Positions 35,096 through 42,347 of a DNA stretch of 64,000 nt are shown piece after piece. Positions within the stretch are counted from its first letter, which is position 1; each line of letters starts with the position of its first letter. A program made the position numbers and the translations under genes. The DNA comes from Bacteroides ndongoniae. Lineage in GTDB: Bacteria; Bacteroidota; Bacteroidia; Bacteroidales; Bacteroidaceae. A model generated the notes under the pieces. That model did no database searches. It was not told where the DNA came from and saw nothing but the letters and a program-made list of their open reading frames with translations. Location: positions 62,001 through 126,000 of the forward strand of contig NZ_FNVV01000012.1 of NCBI RefSeq assembly GCF_900108345.1, in the 5' to 3' direction.

Positions 35096-36862
35096 TCATT
35101 TCCGTTCCGGCAATTTCAGATAAAAACGGGCATTGTTTTTACATACATAATACGGAAAAACATTTCCTTCCTTGTCTTTGCCTAAACTGATAGCAAGCAT
35201 TTCATCTCCTTCCTCCAGCTTTATATTGAAACTTTTTTCCATCTTACCATTGTAGTCCAATAAACGATACTCGTACTGATCATTCTCTTTTTTGACCGCC
35301 GACTTCCCATTTCGTATCAGGCAATGTATTCCTTGCTTGTCGAGCTTTATCATCTCTATATACTGATGGAATATAGCTATAAAGGGTTCGAAATAACTGT
35401 CTGTATATCGCAAGGGAGCTGCTATTGCTAAAACCGAATCGGGAATATCCACATGAAACAAATCAAATTCCTGCTGACGACCTTCCCCAAACTTATCGGT
35501 CAGCCACAATTTCCCTGAACAACCGTCACTGTATGCCAACAAGTCTTGATAGGTAGCGGCGATGGGTAGCGTAAAATAGTAACCGGTCATACTTTTACGG
35601 AAAACGTCCGGTAATCGTCCAAAGCGTTTGGTTCGTTTGCCGCTTGTCCTGTTGAAAATGGCCAGGAATGGTGAATTGTCATAAAACTCCCGCATGAAGA
35701 TATCTTGTTCTTTATCGTTTTTACACTCTTCGCCGGTGCTACAGGTTGGAAATCCTTTCCTGCATCCAAACATAACGAGCGTTTTACTTACAGGCATGAT
35801 ACGGCTGGCATGTGTGTACATGTATAGTGGAGACGCTTCATGTTCGAAGTCGAAAGCAGACATTTGACAGGTGTCGGAACCGGCATCTGCATAGAGCAGC
35901 ACGGCCTTGTTGTAATAAGCGATAGTCGTGTCGTTCTCCATAGACAGGTCGGGCAAAGAGAAAGAGGCTATGGCTTGTTTGCCCGAAGGGTTAAGGGCAC
36001 AACAATTGGCCATGATAAACACCTGCCCCTGCCTCTCCATTTCTTCATACTGTTTCCGGGGTATGTCCACAAATGCTGTTTTCTGAACTTCAGTCGGAAT
36101 GATCTTCCTACTCAGGCGAGCCGTATCCTTATCGACACTGAACAGTAGTACCGAAGAAGACAGTTCATCGGAATAGATGAACGAGTTTCCATACCAATCA
36201 GGCAATTCCGTAATGCTGGATACATTGAAACTATTGTCCGTTTCTATCAACACGGAAGCATAAGTACCGTTAGCCAGTCGCTGTGCCGGTTCAGAATCAA
36301 CTTCTTCAACTCCCCCGGAGGCAATCTCGGAATAAGGACAATACGATGTATTGTTGCAAAACTGAGACAAAAAGCCCTCACTCATGTTGGGTGTATCGCC
36401 TCCACACATCAATCGGCCCTGTTCGGCATCAATCTGCAACATATAAGTCACGGCAAGCCGACCGGTGCGGTAGTGGAATATTTTTTCATGCATACCTTCA
36501 GTGTCTATAATGACATTAGGAGCTTTAAACTTCTTTTCGATGTATTGTTTGGCCAAAATGGAGTCGTGGTAGGCTGCTATAATCACAAGTTCGGCCTGAG
36601 GTTTTATTTTCGGAAGATTTTCCAACACATAAGGTATGTCCACTTCACATCGCGGACAGGCTTGAGGCGCAAAAAGGATAGCAAAGACCTCTCCTTTTTT
36701 TCCGTAAGGTTTTATAAATTCTTTCAGCAGATTGTTTGTACCTGCTTTTTGAGCTATTCCATGATGGTTTGCATACATTTCAGCCAGATAGTCTCTTTTC
36801 TGTCCGAAGAATGATAAAGACGAAAACAACAAAAACAGGGATGTAAAAAATAACTTGTTCAT
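35096..36862 (-). CDS. Secreted thioredoxin-like protein fused to a propeller-like domain
   Basis: A 588-residue exported protein (signal SLFLLFSSLSFFG). Residues ~40-180 look like a thioredoxin fold: FAILFAPQACPRCEVDIP carries the CPRC pair where TlpA-like proteins have CxxC. The remaining ~400 residues form repeated beta-strand blocks (LPDWYGNSFIYSD, SPFLAIFNRTSGKRTKRFGR, DSYFEPFIAIFHQYIEM) resembling the six-bladed propeller proteins that Bacteroides often encodes beside TlpA homologues. Several extra Cys (CNNTSYC, CRKGFPTCSTGEEC) could be disulphide partners. I do not recognise a characterised family. It follows the 64-residue membrane gene by 11 bp in one operon. Confidence 0.6.
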   Translation of the reverse strand: MNKLFFTSLFLLFSSLSFFGQKRDYLAEMYANHHGIAQKAGTNNLLKEFIKPYGKKGEVFAILFAPQACPRCEVDIPYVLENLPKIKPQAELVIIAAYHDSILAKQYIEKKFKAPNVIIDTEGMHEKIFHYRTGRLAVTYMLQIDAEQGRLMCGGDTPNMSEGFLSQFCNNTSYCPYSEIASGGVEEVDSEPAQRLANGTYASVLIETDNSFNVSSITELPDWYGNSFIYSDELSSSVLLFSVDKDTARLSRKIIPTEVQKTAFVDIPRKQYEEMERQGQVFIMANCCALNPSGKQAIASFSLPDLSMENDTTIAYYNKAVLLYADAGSDTCQMSAFDFEHEASPLYMYTHASRIMPVSKTLVMFGCRKGFPTCSTGEECKNDKEQDIFMREFYDNSPFLAIFNRTSGKRTKRFGRLPDVFRKSMTGYYFTLPIAATYQDLLAYSDGCSGKLWLTDKFGEGRQQEFDLFHVDIPDSVLAIAAPLRYTDSYFEPFIAIFHQYIEMIKLDKQGIHCLIRNGKSAVKKENDQYEYRLLDYNGKMEKSFNIKLEEGDEMLAISLGKDKEGNVFPYYVCKNNARFYLKLPERK

Positions 36863-36873
36863 TGCAGATAGGA

Positions 36874-37068
36874 TTAGGGATATGAATAAAAAATACCTGC
36901 TACAATTACAGTTGCAATCAGCAACAATAGTAATTGTACCTTTGCAGCACCATATTTACGACGCTTAAGCGCAATAATCAGTTTGGCTATCATTAAAAAA
37001 TAGCATACCAGAATTACAGTCCATTCAAAAAACAACCGATATGAATTATCTATTTCCAACGACATCAT
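36874..37068 (-). CDS. Small membrane protein, two predicted segments
   Basis: A 64-residue protein with two hydrophobic stretches, roughly residues 12-34 (LFFEWTVILVCYFLMIAKLI) and 45-62 (QLLLLLIATVIVAGIFYSY), separated by a basic turn KRRKYGAAK. It has no conserved motif I recognise. It lies 11 bp upstream of the thioredoxin-like gene on the same strand, which is the main reason to believe it is real. It may anchor or accompany that secreted protein. Confidence 0.6.
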   Translation of the reverse strand: MMSLEIDNSYRLFFEWTVILVCYFLMIAKLIIALKRRKYGAAKVQLLLLLIATVIVAGIFYSYP

Positions 37069-37437
37069 AAAGAATTCTATATTTCATTGATTCTGACGTT
37101 GCAAAGTAAATGGTTTTTCATAAGTCCACAAATAACAAATGGATAATCATTTTATAACAAATTCTGGGCAAACTGATTATCTTTGCGCACAATCTTGATT
37201 ATAACTATGAAGAGGTATTATTACAAAACAGGCATAAAGCAAAGTCACAACATCAAGCAATAAAGAGGCATGCATATATACGCATTCATTCCAATATCTG
37301 TGAACTATAATAATGGGAAAAAGTAATATGCAGAAATCTTTTATAATTCTTCCAACAGAACATTAATTGATTTCTATCAACAGATATCTTTTTTTATCTC
37401 AGTATAGAAACCAAGTTTAGTACTCATAGGCATATCG
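37069..37437. other. 369-bp intergenic region
   Basis: It lies upstream of the small membrane gene and beyond the stop of the transglutaminase-like gene. Apart from the orphan kinase promoter and start (37178-37263) it holds only AT-rich sequence with no repeat or frame I can support. Confidence 0.6.
37178..37263 (+). pseudogene. Orphan copy of the histidine-kinase promoter and first codons
   Basis: TATCTTTG at 37178-37185 is 29 bp from ATG at 37207, exactly the spacing in front of the kinase at 39751. The leaders share tgattataa, and the start codes MKRYYY against MRRYYY. The frame then loses similarity and stops after 18 codons at 37261-37263. It looks like the broken-off 5' end of a related kinase gene. 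Confidence 0.55.
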
Positions 37438-38358
37438 TTAACGTAAAACTGTCGTCAGACTATCCGGTACGGCCCAAAAACGAGATTCATCCGTAGTCAT
37501 TACAGAATTGTCGCTTAAATTAAAGCCACCGAAGCCTTTAGGAACAAGTATTATAATACGACTATGTTTGCAAAGTGCAGGATTATTTTCTTCACGACTA
37601 TAACCGGTTATCTCCCAAGACATAAACCAATAAAGGTTTTTGGCCCAATACATCTTGTAATAATTGAAATTCTTCTCTGAATCCAATAAGGGACGGTATA
37701 TAATTTCCTGACCGTTTATATAACGTTCACGCATTTCTGCGAGAGAAAGAGGTATTCCGTTTTCATCTTCTGCCCAAGCTCTCATGTCGGAATCAAGCAT
37801 AGCCCATTTCTGTATTTCGGGCAGCCATATCTGATTTACCACATGGCAGTCTGAATCCAGCGAATCAGCGGGAAGACAAGTGACAAAACGGTTCACTATC
37901 CCTTCCGACAGCAATAGTTCATGCAAAAGGATTGAATGGAGGCGGCAGTTAAAAGCCGGCTCTACCGTACGGGTATATTCCCAAAGTCCTATTGCGTTAC
38001 ACTTCTCTGGATATATTTTCTGATTGGCATGAGGAATGTTCTTGGCTACAAAACGTGCCAGTGCGATAGCTTTGTTCCATGTGGTTTCTGCAGGTTTCAC
38101 AAGGGTATCCAATCTAAAATATTTGCGGATTTGTTGTGCTTTAGCAGTATCCTGCTGATAAACAAAAGTGTAGGACAAGGTATCTGGCTCATACTTACCG
38201 GCATTCTTTAAAAGTTCTATCTTATCCTTTTGCAAGTATTCATAAGCATATTCCTGGAATTGCTTGTTAAATACATAACGTACTAACAACAAGATAAATA
38301 CAGCTAAGGATAATAAACCCAATATACTCCAGCTGAAAACTTTAAGAATCTTTCTCAT
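37438..38358 (-). CDS. Membrane-anchored transglutaminase-like protein
   Basis: A 306-residue protein with one N-terminal membrane anchor (VFSWSILGLLSLAVFILLLV). The transglutaminase-like catalytic triad is visible: C138 in EPAFNCRLHSILLHELL, H172 in DSDCHVVNQIW and D189 in AMLDSDMRAW, with spacing normal for the fold. Members act as proteases, transglutaminases or peptidoglycan-related enzymes; which applies here is unknown. It should face the periplasm. It lies 370 bp upstream of the thioredoxin-like operon on the same strand, and ends before the orphan kinase start. Confidence 0.75.
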   Translation of the reverse strand: MRKILKVFSWSILGLLSLAVFILLLVRYVFNKQFQEYAYEYLQKDKIELLKNAGKYEPDTLSYTFVYQQDTAKAQQIRKYFRLDTLVKPAETTWNKAIALARFVAKNIPHANQKIYPEKCNAIGLWEYTRTVEPAFNCRLHSILLHELLLSEGIVNRFVTCLPADSLDSDCHVVNQIWLPEIQKWAMLDSDMRAWAEDENGIPLSLAEMRERYINGQEIIYRPLLDSEKNFNYYKMYWAKNLYWFMSWEITGYSREENNPALCKHSRIIILVPKGFGGFNLSDNSVMTTDESRFWAVPDSLTTVLR

Positions 38359-38457
38359 AATATCAACAATGGGTATTCAAACTTCCGTTTATTTTATGTA
38401 AACCTTTTATATTCAATATCTCATTTTCTGAAAGAATTTCTAATTCAAATGCTTGAG

Positions 38458-39600
38458 TTCAACTTATAAATGCAACTTTTTGGGTGCGGATAATAAGCAA
38501 TAAAAACATTTATTTTTCAGAGAGGAAAGAGAGACAATGTCCCCCTTTCTCTCACTCTGAATGGATAAAGTTTGCTATCTTTGCTTTAATTGTCCGTCCA
38601 AAGAAAAAAAAGTTGCAGATGAGCAAACATATAACCGAGGAACAAAGGTATGCAATTTCTATGATGTTGCAAATACCGATGAGCAAAAAAGCAATAGCGG
38701 AAGCTATCGGAGTAGATAAAAGCACTGTTTACAGGGAGATAAAGCGCAATTGCGACGCCCGAAGTGGTAGCTATAGCATGGAGCTTGCCCAGCGAAAAGC
38801 AGACAGGCGCAAGCAGCAAAAACATCGCAAGGAAGTGCTTACACCGGCAATGAGAAAACGGATAATAAAGCTGTTGAAGAAAGGATTCAGCCCGGAGCAG
38901 ATTGTCGGCAGGAGCCGCTTGGAGGGAATTGCGATGGTATCTCACGAAACGATATATCGCTGGATTTGGGAGGATAAGCGGCGGGGTGGCAAACTGCACA
39001 AATATCTTCGCAGACAAGGTCGCAGGTATGCCAAACGTGGTTCTAAAAATGCAGGGCGAGGATTTATCCCAGGCAGGGTGGATATTGATGAGCGTCCCGA
39101 GATAGTGGAACTGAAGGAGAGATTTGGTGATTTAGAGATAGATACAATTATTGGTAAGAACCACAAAGGTGCCATTCTTACCATTAACGACAGAGCAACA
39201 AGCAGGGTCTGGATACGCAAGTTGTCGGGAAAAGAAGCCATCCCGGTAGCTAAGATTGCAGTATGGGCACTGCGGAAAGTGAAAAACTTAATACACACAA
39301 TTACGGCTGACAATGGAAAGGAGTTTGCAAAGCACGAGGAAATTGCGCAAAAATTGGAAATAAAATTCTATTTTTGCAAACCATACCACTCATGGGAACG
39401 TGGTGCCAATGAAAACACCAACGGGCTTATCAGGCAGTATATCCCAAAGGGTAAGGACTTTAGTGAAGTAACCAACAAACAGATTAAGTGGATTGAAAAT
39501 AAACTCAATAATCGACCTCGTAAAAGACTTGGATACCTCACGCCAAACGAAAAATTTAAACAAATTATTAATCAGAATTCTGTTGCATTTGCAAGTTGAA
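38458..39600 (+). mobile_element. IS30-family insertion sequence
   Basis: The ends are inverted repeats ttcaacttataaatgcaac (38458-38476) and the complement of ttcaacttgcaaatgcaac (39582-39600), matching at 17 of 19 positions, which gives 1143 bp. The transposase stop lies inside the right repeat. I see no clear target duplication, so the exact outer bases are slightly uncertain. Confidence 0.85.
38619..39599 (+). CDS. IS30-family transposase
   Basis: From the ATG at 38619 the protein is 326 residues, opening MSKHITEEQRYAISMMLQIP. It has the N-terminal helix-turn-helix (KKAIAEAIGVDKSTVYREIK), the second HTH GFSPEQIVGRSRLEG, and the DDE core: GDLEIDTIIGKNHKGAI, TITADNGKEFAKHEEI and PYHSWERGANENTNGLIRQY, the classic IS30 signature. 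The open frame continues 45 codons upstream, but a -7 box TATCTTTG at 38576-38583 lies inside that extension, so the shorter start is preferred. The gene is intact. Confidence 0.95.
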   Translation: MSKHITEEQRYAISMMLQIPMSKKAIAEAIGVDKSTVYREIKRNCDARSGSYSMELAQRKADRRKQQKHRKEVLTPAMRKRIIKLLKKGFSPEQIVGRSRLEGIAMVSHETIYRWIWEDKRRGGKLHKYLRRQGRRYAKRGSKNAGRGFIPGRVDIDERPEIVELKERFGDLEIDTIIGKNHKGAILTINDRATSRVWIRKLSGKEAIPVAKIAVWALRKVKNLIHTITADNGKEFAKHEEIAQKLEIKFYFCKPYHSWERGANENTNGLIRQYIPKGKDFSEVTNKQIKWIENKLNNRPRKRLGYLTPNEKFKQIINQNSVAFAS

Positions 39601-39721
39601 TTCAGCATGTATTATTCATATACTATATCATTTATTTTTGATGCAGCAAAAATAGTACACTATCCTAAAAGGCTTTATAACAAAAAGATAATCTTTCCAT
39701 AATATTTTTTCGGCTTTCTGT

Positions 39722-39729
39722 TATCTTTG
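39722..39729 (+). promoter_or_regulatory. -7 box TATCTTTG for the kinase-regulator operon
   Basis: TATCTTTG lies 29 bp before the ATG at 39751. An in-frame ATG at 39727 overlaps it, which rules out that upstream start. Confidence 0.65.
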
Positions 39730-39750
39730 CATTGTTTTTTGATTATAAGT

Positions 39751-41136
39751 ATGAGAAGGTATTATTATATAACGACTCTTGCCGTTTGTGCAATATGCTT
39801 GTTGCAAGCGTTATATATCGCAAATCTGCATAACCGTTATATCAAACAAAATATAACGGACATTGACAGAATAGTGGTTATATCAGTAGATAAGGAATTG
39901 CATTTACGCTCTCTCCGTAAAAACAAGAAAAAGCCCAGGCAGCAACAATACATATCGGTGAGGCGTATGGAAGACATGTCACCTCAGGAAATAGACAGCT
40001 TGACACGGATATGTCCTTTGCCATCGAAGGAATTATACAATATTGACGCAGCCAGGGAAAAGGGCATTGCAAAGACTTCTACAGAACTCGTGGCTCAGGT
40101 GATACAAGACAGTTTTCTGGCAGAAGGATTCCCGCTGGATTTGACTGCTTTAGACAGCATATTTGTCAAAGAGACAGCTTACGCCTATCCGCATGCCTTT
40201 ATACTTTATAATGAAGACAAAGAGATACTCGACTCTGTAGGAACGTTGAAAAACAGTAGTTCTGACTATGTTTCAAAACTGATTCCGATAGGTACTAAAG
40301 GATTGCAATACTTGCAGGTGAAAGCGGATATTCCACTATTGCCTTTCATCAAAGAGCAAGTTTGGGCATTGCTTCTTTCGGCCATCCTGATGATTTTCGT
40401 CATTCTGTGCATGGCTTATCACCTCCTCGTCATCCGCCGCAAAGACACATTGCTGCAACAGCGTGAAGACACCATCAACGGCACCATACACGACCTGAAA
40501 GCTCCGCTGAACAGCGTAGTAACCACCTTGAGTTGGCTGGAATCTACCGAAGCCAATGCGGCGAAAAAGAAAGCAGTGGAAATCAGCCGGGCGGAAGTGA
40601 GACACTTGGTGTGCAACATCGAATCGCTCTTAGTCACCGTACGCAAGGACAGGAAGCGGCTGATACTGAAAAAGGAGGAAACGGACATCCCACATCTGGC
40701 AGAAATAGTGAAAAACAGCATGGATGCCCTCTACCGCACCAAGCCGCACACCATTGAGATAGAAAACCGACTGCCGGAGAACATGAAGGTCGTGGCCGAC
40801 GGCATGTATATAGAAAACGTCATCCGTAACTTGGTGGAGAATGCCCTGAAGTACTCGGACGACGGAGTGAACGTAAAAGTAACGCTGCAGACAGCGAACG
40901 GCATGCTGCAAGTAGCAGTGCAGGACGACGGATGGGGCATCGCACCGCGGTATCAGAAAAAGCTGTTCCGCCAGTTCTATCAGGTGCCCCGCGGTGCGGA
41001 CCGAATCCGCAAAGGATACGGCATCGGCCTGGCACAGTCGAAATACATCATCGACGCGCACAAAGGAAAGCTTTCCGTAAAGAGCGCCGAAGGAAAAGGC
41101 AGCGAGTTTTCGTTTACCATACCGGTGAGGGTTTAA
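39751..41136 (+). CDS. Sensor histidine kinase
   Basis: The protein is 461 residues. A short N-terminal membrane segment (TTLAVCAICLLQALYIAN), a ~180-residue periplasmic sensor with no known domain, and a second segment (LLLSAILMIFVILCMAYHLL) lead to the kinase. The phospho-acceptor is H247 in IHDLKAPLNSVVTTL; the ATP-binding motifs are NVIRNLVENALKYSDDG (N box), DDGWGIA (G1) and KGYGIGLAQSKYI (G2). It works with the response regulator 185 bp downstream. The sensed signal is unknown. An IS30 element sits immediately upstream (39600), close to the promoter. Confidence 0.93.
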   Translation: MRRYYYITTLAVCAICLLQALYIANLHNRYIKQNITDIDRIVVISVDKELHLRSLRKNKKKPRQQQYISVRRMEDMSPQEIDSLTRICPLPSKELYNIDAAREKGIAKTSTELVAQVIQDSFLAEGFPLDLTALDSIFVKETAYAYPHAFILYNEDKEILDSVGTLKNSSSDYVSKLIPIGTKGLQYLQVKADIPLLPFIKEQVWALLLSAILMIFVILCMAYHLLVIRRKDTLLQQREDTINGTIHDLKAPLNSVVTTLSWLESTEANAAKKKAVEISRAEVRHLVCNIESLLVTVRKDRKRLILKKEETDIPHLAEIVKNSMDALYRTKPHTIEIENRLPENMKVVADGMYIENVIRNLVENALKYSDDGVNVKVTLQTANGMLQVAVQDDGWGIAPRYQKKLFRQFYQVPRGADRIRKGYGIGLAQSKYIIDAHKGKLSVKSAEGKGSEFSFTIPVRV

Positions 41137-41292
41137 GTTTTTGAGTTCTTAAGTTGAGTTGACGAGGGGACGAGTTAACAAGGGAACAAGGGGCTTCAGA
41201 CCTTGTCAAATTAGAACTTAAGAACTCAAAAACTTAAAAACTCAAAAACTCACCCACCCCTCGTAGCCTGAAGCCTCGTTCCCTCGTCAACT
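41135..41292. repeat. Long imperfect inverted repeat between kinase and regulator
   Basis: The 19-bp arms aagtttttgagttcttaag (41135-41153) recur as a perfect complement at 41217-41235; agttgacgagg (41157-41167) pairs with 41282-41292; an agggaacaaggggcttcag stretch pairs imperfectly with ctgaagcctcgttccct. The kinase stop codon lies at its edge. Related sequence follows secDF at 31185. RNA across the gap would fold extensively. Confidence 0.8.
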
Positions 41293-41321
41293 AAACTTAT
41301 AAACTCAAAACTCCTATCTAT

Positions 41322-42011
41322 ATGAGCAAAATCAAAGTATTGTTTGTGGACGATGACCTTGCCTTGGGCAGCATCGTCACTCTGGCATTAGAAGATGCGG
41401 GATACGAAGTACACTACCAGACTTCGCTGGCAGGCATCCGAACCGTAACGGCGGAAATGCAGCCGGACATCGTAGTGCTGGACGTGGAGATAGGTGCGAA
41501 AAACGGCATCGACGCCATCCCCGAACTGAAACAGATAGCGCCGGAAGTGCCTGTGCTGGTGATATCGTCGCACGTGGAAAGCGACAACGTAGTAAAAGCC
41601 CTGAAGGTAGGAGCCCTTACCTACCTGAAGAAACCCTTCGAAATGACCGAACTGCTGGCCTACATACAGCGTTTTGCCCACCCCTACCGTCCGAAAGGAA
41701 CCGAAATAGGCATGTTCCGCCTCAAAGCAGACGAAAACCTGCTGCTGAAAGGCGACGAAAAAGTAAGGAAGCTGAGCCTGCTCGAAAGCAAACTGCTGAA
41801 GATGCTGGCACAGAATCCCAACCGGGTGATCACCCGCGAAGAGATAGCACAGGAACTGTGGGGCGAATACACAACGGAGAGCAGCGAACAAAGCCTGAAC
41901 AACTACATTGCCCGAATCAGGAAATATCTGGCCGACGACCGCCGGATAGAACTGGTCACCATCCCCCGGATAGGCTACAAGTTGATAACGGATGGAGAGC
42001 AGCAGGAATAG
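41322..42011 (+). CDS. OmpR-family response regulator
   Basis: A 229-residue regulator. The receiver domain has the acidic pocket D10-D12, phospho-acceptor D54 (IVVLDVEIGAKNGID), the conserved T/S in VLVISSH and K in YLKKPFE. The C-terminal winged-helix DNA-binding domain contains LLESKLLKMLAQNPNRVITR and the recognition region NNYIARIRKYL with IPRIGYKL. It is the cognate partner of the kinase upstream. The target genes are not known; the nearby periplasmic protein genes are candidates by location only. Confidence 0.95.
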   Translation: MSKIKVLFVDDDLALGSIVTLALEDAGYEVHYQTSLAGIRTVTAEMQPDIVVLDVEIGAKNGIDAIPELKQIAPEVPVLVISSHVESDNVVKALKVGALTYLKKPFEMTELLAYIQRFAHPYRPKGTEIGMFRLKADENLLLKGDEKVRKLSLLESKLLKMLAQNPNRVITREEIAQELWGEYTTESSEQSLNNYIARIRKYLADDRRIELVTIPRIGYKLITDGEQQE

Positions 42012-42029
42012 GCCAGCAGCACTACAAAA

Positions 42030-42093
42030 ATTCCCCAGTTAGGAAATAATTTTTTCCCAACTGGGGAATATTTTTTTCCTAACTGGGGAAAAA
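42030..42093. terminator. Three-armed palindromic terminator after the regulator gene
   Basis: The left arm attccccagttaggaaa (42030-42046) can pair either with ttcccaactggggaat (42054-42069) or with tttcctaactggggaa (42076-42091). Both pairings are followed by A/T runs, so it can terminate the regulator (+) and the tRNA-Arg (-). It shares its palindrome with 20531-20570. Confidence 0.82.
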
Positions 42094-42106
42094 TCATCGT
42101 TCAAGT

Positions 42107-42176
42107 AGTCTCGCCGGGAATCGAACCCGGATCTAAAGTTTAGGAAACTTCTATTCTATCCGTTGAACTACAAGAC
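42107..42176 (-). tRNA. tRNA-Arg (anticodon CCT)
   Basis: On the - strand a 70-nt cloverleaf forms: acceptor gtcttgt / gcgagac, short D arm, anticodon stem gaagt/acttt with loop ttcctaa (CCT), and T arm ccgggttcgattcccgg. CCA is not encoded. The anticodon is at 42142-42144. It reads the AGG codon. Confidence 0.93.
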
Positions 42177-42216
42177 CTTTTGCATAGATTCTGCATATAG
42201 CGGAAAAATGTAGGCG

Positions 42217-42224
42217 CAAAGATA
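42217..42224 (-). promoter_or_regulatory. -7 box TATCTTTG for tRNA-Arg
   Basis: TATCTTTG on the - strand lies 41 bp above the tRNA 5' end. Confidence 0.6.
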
Positions 42225-42267
42225 ATGCTTTCCGCCGATTTTTCGAAAAAAGTTTTGTTAATCCGAT

Positions 42268-42275
42268 TAACTTTG
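42268..42275 (+). promoter_or_regulatory. -7 box TAACTTTG for korAB
   Basis: TAACTTTG matches TAnnTTTG, 72 bp before the korA ATG and divergent from the tRNA promoter. Confidence 0.6.
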
Positions 42276-42347
42276 CGAAATTTGCGTTCCTGCAAATTCA
42301 AAAAAGGGACTTTTTTTAGTAATAACAGATTAAGTAAATCGTAAGTT

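Noticed and set aside
39727..39750. Upstream start for the histidine kinase
   Set aside because: The ATG at 39727 lies inside the -7 box, so it would not be in the transcript.
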